Shown: positions 23,601 through 32,600 of the stretch, in pieces
How positions within the stretch are numbered: the first letter of the stretch is position 1
How the letters are laid out: each line of letters opens with the position of its first letter
NCBI RefSeq assembly: GCF_002201575.2
Contig: NC_058408.1
Span: 54,606,404 to 54,670,403, forward strand
Direction: 5' to 3'
DNA from: Neomonachus schauinslandi
Lineage: Eukaryota > Chordata > Mammalia > Carnivora > Phocidae
Length of the DNA stretch: 64,000 nt
Translations under genes and position numbers: made by a program
Notes under the pieces: generated by a model
Seen by the model: only the letters and a program-made list of their open reading frames with translations
The model's database searches: none
What the model was told of the DNA's origin: nothing

Positions 23601-26600
23601 TAATAAATAATTTGAGAAATGTTGGTATTTTCGTAGACTCTTGGATTTCCCTTTAGCTTTGTTGGTAAGTTTAAGATGAGTAACGAAAAAAATACTAGTG
23701 TTTTGAATGGATTTTTCTCTATATCCATTCCTGATAATCAGCATTTTGTGATAACCTAATTCGAAGGTGAATTTACTTTTAGTGTTCTATAATTTCTCAT
23801 AAAGCTCTTCCTAGTCACTGGCACTTGAGTTGTTATGGTGTTTCAGAGGTTAGTGATTAGAACAACCTGTGTATAAACAAAGGGTTATATAAACCCTATT
23901 TTCTCTGAAAATTTTAACATTCAGAAGAATTAGGTTAGTTGTGGCCAGCACCAAGTACCAGTAAAGTACAGATGTGATTAAATATCATTCGGTTCCAGCA
24001 ATACCAGTAAAATGTGTTTTTTTATAATAAATGACTAATCCATGTTTAGAGTTGCGCTTGATTGTGTGTCTTTTCTATTTTTTTTCTTAATGCTCTCATT
24101 ATGAATATGTACTTGGTATTTTGTTTTCAGAAGGGGACCATCTGGACCAAGATTTGGACCTAGAAATGATAAAATTAAGCAGTAAGTTCCTGAGATACTC
24201 ATTTGCTTAAGTGATTATCATATTTCTGTGTGGACCCAGGGTTGGCAGTCTGCAGCCTATGAGCCAAATCTGGTTGCTGCCTATTTTTCTGAATAAAGTT
24301 TTATTGGAACACAGCCATGCCTATTTGTTTTCTTATCTATGGCTGCTTTCAGACTACAATGGCAGATTTGAGTAGTTGTGACAGAGACCTTACGGCCCAA
24401 AAATCTGAAATATCTATTATCTATCTGGCCCTTTACAGAAAAAATTTGCTGAGCCTTGATGTAGACTAACTATAACTGCTGGATTGTAAAAAACCAAATA
24501 ATTCTTTTTATTTTCACAAAGCTACCTCTGAATAATGGCTAAGGAAATCCAGTTCCTGTGTTGGTTTCTCTTAACTTGATTACTTTATGTCAAATCCATT
24601 TATTTAGCATAATCTCAAAGTCCATTTTGGTTTTAAATCTATTGCTTGATTCCCATTTTCAGAATTAATAGGAGTAATATAATAGATTTAGTTTTTTTGA
24701 AGTACAATTTTTTTATATTCCTCCAGAATTTTTTCATATCTGTAACTTATCCTAATACCTATATTGATCTAAGATTTATAGCTAAGTAATTTTCAGTTTA
24801 AAGCTTTTTCTGTATATGTTGGTGGTGGTAGGTTGATGGGTAATGCTGTAGTAAATGTATCCAATGTTAGAAGGATCTGAGTCAGGACAATAAGGGAGAA
24901 GGAATGGGAGGAGCAGTGAAATAGCCCTGGAAACTGACCGAGTTTTGAAGACTAACTGTGGACGATAACTAAATGACCTGGATTCAGGATCTAAGGAGGG
25001 ATAGTCATTATCACCTCATATACATTATCATCTCACATTTTCCATGGGTCCCGGAGTTTGGTCACTGCTTAGGTGGGCCCTCTGCACGGGGTCTCACAAG
25101 CCAGAAATCAAGGTGTTGTCTGGGCTGGGATCTCACTTGAAGCTCCTGACGAAGCTCAGGTAGTTGTTGCCAGAATTATTTTCCTTGCACATGTAGAACT
25201 CATGGTACCTGCTCCTTCAAGGCCAGCAGAAGAGAGTCCCTGCTGCTCCAAAGCTCTGATATGGCCAGTAAAGATACAAGGAGCTACTTAGATTCAGGCA
25301 GGTCATTATGTACATAGACCGTAAAAGGAAGAGTAGCCAATCTCTCTGGGTTCTTGTTCTACACACCAAAAATGATGACTCCAAAGCAAAAGGGGCTGCA
25401 CGGCTACAATAGGAGTTGTAGGATACCCTGTTAAAAAGGAGCCAGTTCTGCACTGTAGCTCGGTGGTTTTATAGTCTTCAGATATGGCCTGCAGAAAGCC
25501 TCCAAACATCATCAGAACCTGGGAAGTTGTAAGAAATTGTCTTGTGACAGTCTTCAGGGAAATGAATGGGAGATGGCCTCACAAGCCATTCATCTTTTGT
25601 TCTGGGAGGATTAAAAAGCATGCAGGGTCATCAGGATACCATGGCAGAGCTATTTCTCTACCCACATAGTTCTTGTACCTAAACCATCTGGTAAAGAGGA
25701 CTCCACTGATGACACGCTTGTTTTTTGTCCTGTCAGTATGCTTTGTTTCCTGCCTGATATCCTTCTGCAGAGTGAGCCTAGTACTGAGTATGGCTTATTG
25801 AGTCTTCTGAATATGATTTTCCAGATGAACCCAAGCCACTGCTGGTTGTACAGAATGGGCATTGCAAACAAAGTATCTGTGTTAGCAAGTGCCAAGCACA
25901 TGCACACATGAATATGTTTATGTACATATTTAATTAGTACAATATCTTTGGTAATCACAGAATTTTAGAACAGTAAGGGATTATTGAGTAAGTATAATGG
26001 TTCTTACTCTAGAGCTAAAGGCTTGCCAGACTTAGAAGGTGATCAGTCATCAAAACATACATATTCAACCTTGTGGGCACAAACTCATAAATGCGTATTT
26101 AACCAGAGCATGACTCCGTGTGTGTGCCCAAAATGGCCCAAGATGGTGGAGCACAACCTACCACACAACTTGCCCATGGACAAATACCTCACATTAGTTG
26201 AGTAACCAAAATTGCTGGCACTGGTGAGTTTCTTTAAGCTGTGCTATCACTACTTAGTTTGTAACATTTTAATACAGGGTATTTCTTAACCTCATGGATC
26301 AGCAACATTGTTGCTTTGTTTGAATTTGACTGGCATGTTGACACCAGATTATTCCCACAAAAAATACTCAACATCACTTTTTATGGAAGATTTTTTTTGG
26401 TGAAAGATTTGAAATATCCACATGCCTGTGTAAAATGGAGGATTCTCTTTGGAATGTTTTCTTTGCTTTTAAGTTAAATAACAGCTTTATAAATGCAACT
26501 CTAGTGAATTACAGGCATTCTCTGTTAGGGGTAGGTAATTTCCTAACTATAGTCTTGGTCCAATCAGTTTAACTTTATAAAAAGGACCCCAAGGAATGTT

Positions 26601-29600
26601 CCATGATGCAAGAGAGAGAGAGAGAGAGAGATATGTGGTTGCAAAAATACAGCATAACTTTAAACCTTCTTTTGTCAACACTACCTTAAAAAGCCACAAG
26701 ATGGGGGTGTTAACTATGAAAATAAATATTTTCTTTGGAGTATTTGTTGCAGAGCAGGATTTTTTTTTTCTTAAAAGAAGGGCACTGACATTAAGCACAT
26801 GCTAAGTGTTAAGCATTGTGCTAAGTGTTTAAAAAACACTGTTATATCTAATTCTCACAAGTGAGAGATGAATATTTCCATTTTAAAGGTGAGAAAATAG
26901 GAGGCTCAAGGAGGCTTGCAACAGACACTACTATATCATGCAGTTTCCCTGTTGATAATTGGAATAGAGACATTTCAGGAATACAGGTGCTGTCAGGCCC
27001 TAAGGATGATTTAAATCAACATTGAAATACAGCTTTTCCTTTCTGTATATCTTTATCTTTTCCTGGATATGTGCTCTCTTGTGTCCTTTCTTCTACCATA
27101 TGACTCTCCTTCAACCGGAAATGATACAAATCTCCACACCCTCCTTTACAAACTTGTTTTTCCTTTGAGTTCTTAATTTTCTATTTTAGTTAATAGCATT
27201 ATCTCCTGACACTCAGTTGCTCAAATTACAAATCTCTCTACCCTTTTCCTGCTTCTACCCTTTTCTTGCCTCTACTTAGAGGCAAAAAATATATTCTTTA
27301 AAGAATAAAGAATTACTTGCTAGTAATCCAGTGCATTTTAAACATTTTTTGAGTTGTAAGAACCATGAGTTCACTTTATTTCTCCTTTTAAATATTTCAT
27401 TGGAATGACCGTTTTATGAAGTAATTTAACGTAATTTTTGTCTAACAGAACAGAGGAAAACTAAACACTTTAAATTATTAAACATTTCTGTGTTTGTGTA
27501 CTCAGGGTAACTCCTGAGTGAGAGTAGGCAGCTAAGAACTAATTAGATGAATGAACCAATGAAGATTAAGTCTTTATTAAACAGTCTGAAATTTGATTAA
27601 AAAAGGCCCTCATCACCTAACATAAAGGAGGAAATTATATTTTCATTTTGAAAAACAGCAACAAATGTTTCCTTTCTGCTCCCTCTTGGGTGCTTCAGAG
27701 CCTTCCCAGCTGTGCCCATGTCTTAAACCTGTTTGTTTAAGAGAAAACTGATGAGCAGTGAACAGTTAACACCCACAGAACATCACGTACATTTCCATTT
27801 TGGAAACTCAGTATTTTCATAAGCTAATCACACACCCAGGCAAACTCCTTTGTTAGCCTTAGTGTATAAACTACAACAAAAGTAGGTTATAGCTGTGTCT
27901 ATGACATGCCTCAGTAGCCTGTGGAAAAGAAAATGAAACTGATTATTTAGAGTCAAGCTATTTGACTAAAATCTGCAGTTACTGAACATTCTGACAGAGA
28001 TTTGCAGGAACAGGGCTAAATAAACTATCTTTAAGTTGAATATGACTTTTACTTATAGTATCTTTAATTTTCTGAGTGCTCAAACCCACAAATGGAAGGA
28101 CTGTGCTACACAGCCTTAACTTAAACATTTTATAGTTGAATACTTGTCTGAAAACTTGCTATTTTCTATCATGGAAGTTTTCTAATGAAAGTTTCAAAAA
28201 TTATAAAATGTTCAAAGGAAAAAATAATTTTTAAATCTTTCTTTTAAACTAGTGTTCAGAATCAGGTGGATGAAGTTATTGATGTCATGCAAGAAAATAT
28301 TACAAAGGTAATTGAAAGAGGGGAGAGACTAGATGAACTACAGGACAAATCAGGTACAGATACTTCATATATTTCTCGATACTATTTGTGGGGTTTTTTT
28401 GTTTTTTTTTTTTACTATTTGTGTTTTGATAGTTTATTTCTCCTCCCATTTCTCTAGCCAGAGTTTAGGAATCTTAGCTTAGGAAAATATTTGGTCCTTA
28501 AGTTTGTGATTTTAGTATTTTAACTTTAGCTCCCTTTATTTGAATCATCTAATTGCATTAATTATCGGGTTGAAAATGGAAAAATTTTAAATTTATTGTT
28601 TAACAGTTAGAGTAAAATTGTTTTTGCCTTATTATGTTCATGTGCACTGTATTTCTTTTCTCATGATCTCAAGAAGGAAAAGTCTAATCACTTTTCAACA
28701 CTTATGTCAAACTTCATCTGATATTTTTATCTTAGGCTTTCTCTGATAACAGTAACATTTCTTTATTGACAGATGTTAGTCTCTGTACTTGTAACAGTTG
28801 CTGGCACATGTTAGCTTCTCAAATACTGTTTCAGTGATGAATGGCTAAATACCTCACTCATCCTTGAAAGACTTATCGAACCACAGAACTTACTTAACCA
28901 CTTTTAAAATTCATTGTTTTATTTCAGACTGTTTCACGGTTTATTTACCCATTGGCCTGTTAATGTTTGAGTTGTTTCAGATTTTTTTCACTATTAAACA
29001 GGTTTATAGTGGGCATGCTTGTACATGTCTCCTTGTGTGCATGTGTGAAAGTTTTTTCTAGGGTATGTAACTAGGAATAAATTGCTATTTAGTAGGGGAC
29101 AGATATTTTCCGCTTTACTAGATACTGTCAAATTATTCTTCAAAGTGATTAAATCTGCTGATTTATATCTTTACTAGCTATGTATGAGAGTTCCTGCTGT
29201 TCCACATCCTCAATAAAACTGATATTGTCCCAGCAAAAATAAATAAATAAATAAAATTCGTTGTTTTACTTCAAAATCAGTCACTTTTTGTATCTTCTAA
29301 GAATCTACATTTTCCACATGTAAATTTTTTTTCCATAGGTGTGTCAAGTATTTGAATTTTTAAAGAGTATTTTCTTACCAGGATTCATAAGTTTACGTGA
29401 AAGCATTGAGGCCCTGGGAATAATGACCTACAGCCATTTTTTGCCCCCGTCCCCCAATACAGATTGCCAGAGTTTGTGGGTGGAGGAAAGGGAGGATGTT
29501 GTTTTCATGCTTAAAAGGGAATACATTTGCAGAAGTAGAAATTAATATTTTCTTGTCTTTGTGTGACTAGATAAAAGAATCCTGTTATGTCGTTTAATCC

Positions 29601-32600
29601 TTCTCTCCATCCTCTATGTGATATAGAAAGCTTATCGGATAATGCAACTGCTTTTAGCAACAGATCCAAACAACTTCGAAGGCAAATGTGGTGGCGTGGA
29701 TGCAAAGTAAGTCAATCAGAAGACACTGGATAAGTTGCCCAGCATCTCAGGTGGTCTTCAAAGAATAAAGGGCTTCTAGATCTGAAGCCGTGTGAGGACA
29801 GGGACTACCACTGCCTTGTTTATTATAGCTTCTGAACTTGGGACATGCTGGGACTCAGCAAATATTTGTTGAATTAATTAATAGCTTTGGGGACAGGAAT
29901 AACTAAAGGAATCAAGCAATTCCTAAAAGGATGTTTTCATGGATTTCTTCATAGAAAGTATCCCACATTTTATTAGTAATTTAGCTACTTGTACACTTAC
30001 TACCTTGTAAGAAATATAAATTTTTCATGTAATTTATTATTAGTACCTTTTTGGAGCATCTTATAACATTACATAGAGATATTAAAAAGATGGAGTGGAA
30101 GCTAGAGAAAAATATAATTTTCTGTTGGAAGGGAAAAAATAAAAGCAGTTTGTATGTCAGAATCCATTATGAAAAATGAGGCTTAAAAAAAATCTATTAT
30201 TCCAGAGAAATGTTTAACAAGGAAAAACATGAGAATCAAAATATACACTAATATATTTTTGCAAAACATTTTATAAAAATGAATTTGCCTCTTGGGCGCC
30301 TGGGTGGCTCAGTTGGTTGGGCGACTGCCTTCGGCTCAGGTCATGATCCTGGAGTCCCGGGATCGAGTCCCACATCGGGCTCCCTGCTCGGCAGGGAGTC
30401 TGCTTTTCCCTCTGACCCTCCTCCCTCTCATGCTCTCTGTTTCTCATTCTCTCTCTCGCAAATAAATAAAATCTTTAAAAAAAAAAAAAAAATGAATTTG
30501 CCTCTTAAATATGGCTACTAAGCATTAAACAGAAAATGTTTAAGATTTTATAGTGAATTTCATGTCACACAAGCAGTTTCTTTTTCTTCCCAATTCCATG
30601 TATCATTTTTGACTTTGTTGAAAATCTTAGACATAAATTCATTGTTTTTAATCTCTCATTTTCAGGTTTAGTGATAACTTTCTAAACTTGACATTGCCTT
30701 ATCCTAAGGATTTCTTCCAAGAGTTGCCGTGGTTTTACTTGTTTTTATCTGTTGACCTGTTGAATCATCTTACTTTCAGATACAGAACCGAGGAAAGAAA
30801 CATGTTTCATTGTTCCCCTTGTCTAGAATTTTAATTTTTGCTTAAATTTTCATTCTTTAAAGAATAAATTTCCCATTTTCTTTAAGTTTTCCATTTTTAT
30901 AGAAATTCTCTATAGCCTGGTTTGGAAGAACAAAGGGTTATGAGCCACTCACTTCCTTTCCCCATACATACACATGACCCATTCATGTAGCCACAAAAAG
31001 ATGACCATAATGTGCATTTTGCCTAGCTTTTTTTAGCCATTTCTAAAGATTGTTGTTTTGCCTTTTCTGGATTTCAGATCAGAGGAACAGTATGCTTTAT
31101 TTTTTTTAACTGAGTTTTTAAGGAGAAAAATTGAATTATATTTTTAAATTATATTTGAATTATATTTCTAAATAGTCCCTCTATCACTGCCACTTTCTGG
31201 TTTGACTGTGATGAGTTAGGAGAGGCTAGGGAAAGAGATACAGGGACAGAAAACAGAGGTTGCCAGTGGCTAAGGGTAGGGAGGTGGATACTGACTATAA
31301 TAGGGCATGAGGGAACTTTTTGGAGTGATGGACATGCCTTATGTTTGACTGATGGTGGTGGTTGACAGCTATACATTTGTCAAAACCCACCAAGATGAAC
31401 TTTAAAAGGGTGAATTTTATTCTAGTTAAAGTATATTTCAATAAACCTGACTTTAAGTAAATGAACAAAATTATCCAGTAGGTGAGGAGGGAGAATTTCA
31501 ACATTGTTTTGTTATCATAATTAAAAATTTTAATAGGCACCTGGTGTCCAAATTGCAAAGCTTCCTTGTATTCTCTTGGTCACTTTGTTCTTGTCATAAA
31601 TGCCACTAAAAATGTTACCAGTAGCTTTAGTTTAGAAACATTAAAGCTACTTCTGGTTGCTATTTCTAATACTCAAGTGTTTATAGTAGATAGGTATCTT
31701 TTTTTATTAATGAACCATCTTTAATCAATTATCTGTGAAAATGTTTGATGAAAACAGACTTGCATTTGAATTCATCAGGAAAATCAAACCAATTTATAGT
31801 TTATGTCTTTTAGGATTAAATGAGGAATGTGACAATTTTATAGAGAGAGATGTGATCTGAAAATACTAAGCAGCTAAGGACTAATCTTAAGGTTTCTCTT
31901 CTCAACTGTGAAATTGGCAGAGTGCTCTTAGGCAAGTTATTTATTAAATGAGGTTATTCACGAAGAATCTAAATTATATTCCTCAAAATGGAGACAGAAA
32001 TGCCACGAAGAGAGTAAGGAACAAAAACTAACAGAATTCTCATATACTTTGAGAGTAAGTGCTATAAAAAACGCTGCCTTATGTGGAGAGAATGAATTGT
32101 GTTAGATACCTGTGTTATTCATCATATCCTAACACTTGTGAACAAAGTTGCTAAAATGTCATACTTTTCTTGGTCTCGTATTAGAAATCAGCATGAGAAA
32201 TCATAGACACAATGTTCAGGCCAATGAGGGCTTTGATTCTTACTGTTTGCTGTGCAGTGCAGCCTTGAACAATAAAATCCAGGCAAAAACCCCTAAATTT
32301 GGGAACTCTGATTATTTATAAAAAGATGCAAATAGCCAGCAAGTTCACATGATAAAAAATTGGACAGGCTTTCAAGGGATGAGCCTATTCATTGATGAGT
32401 TAGTATGATGTAATAAGTAGCACAACAGATAATCTTGGCTTTATTAACAAGTCAAACATTAATACCTATCTTATGCCTTTTGTGTGTTGTAGATAAAAGC
32501 CATCATGGCTTTGGTTGCTGTTATCCTTTTGCTAGTGATTATCAGTAAGTATTTACTGGATTAGTAATTTGGGGGGGCTATCATTTGTTTTAGAGTTGAT

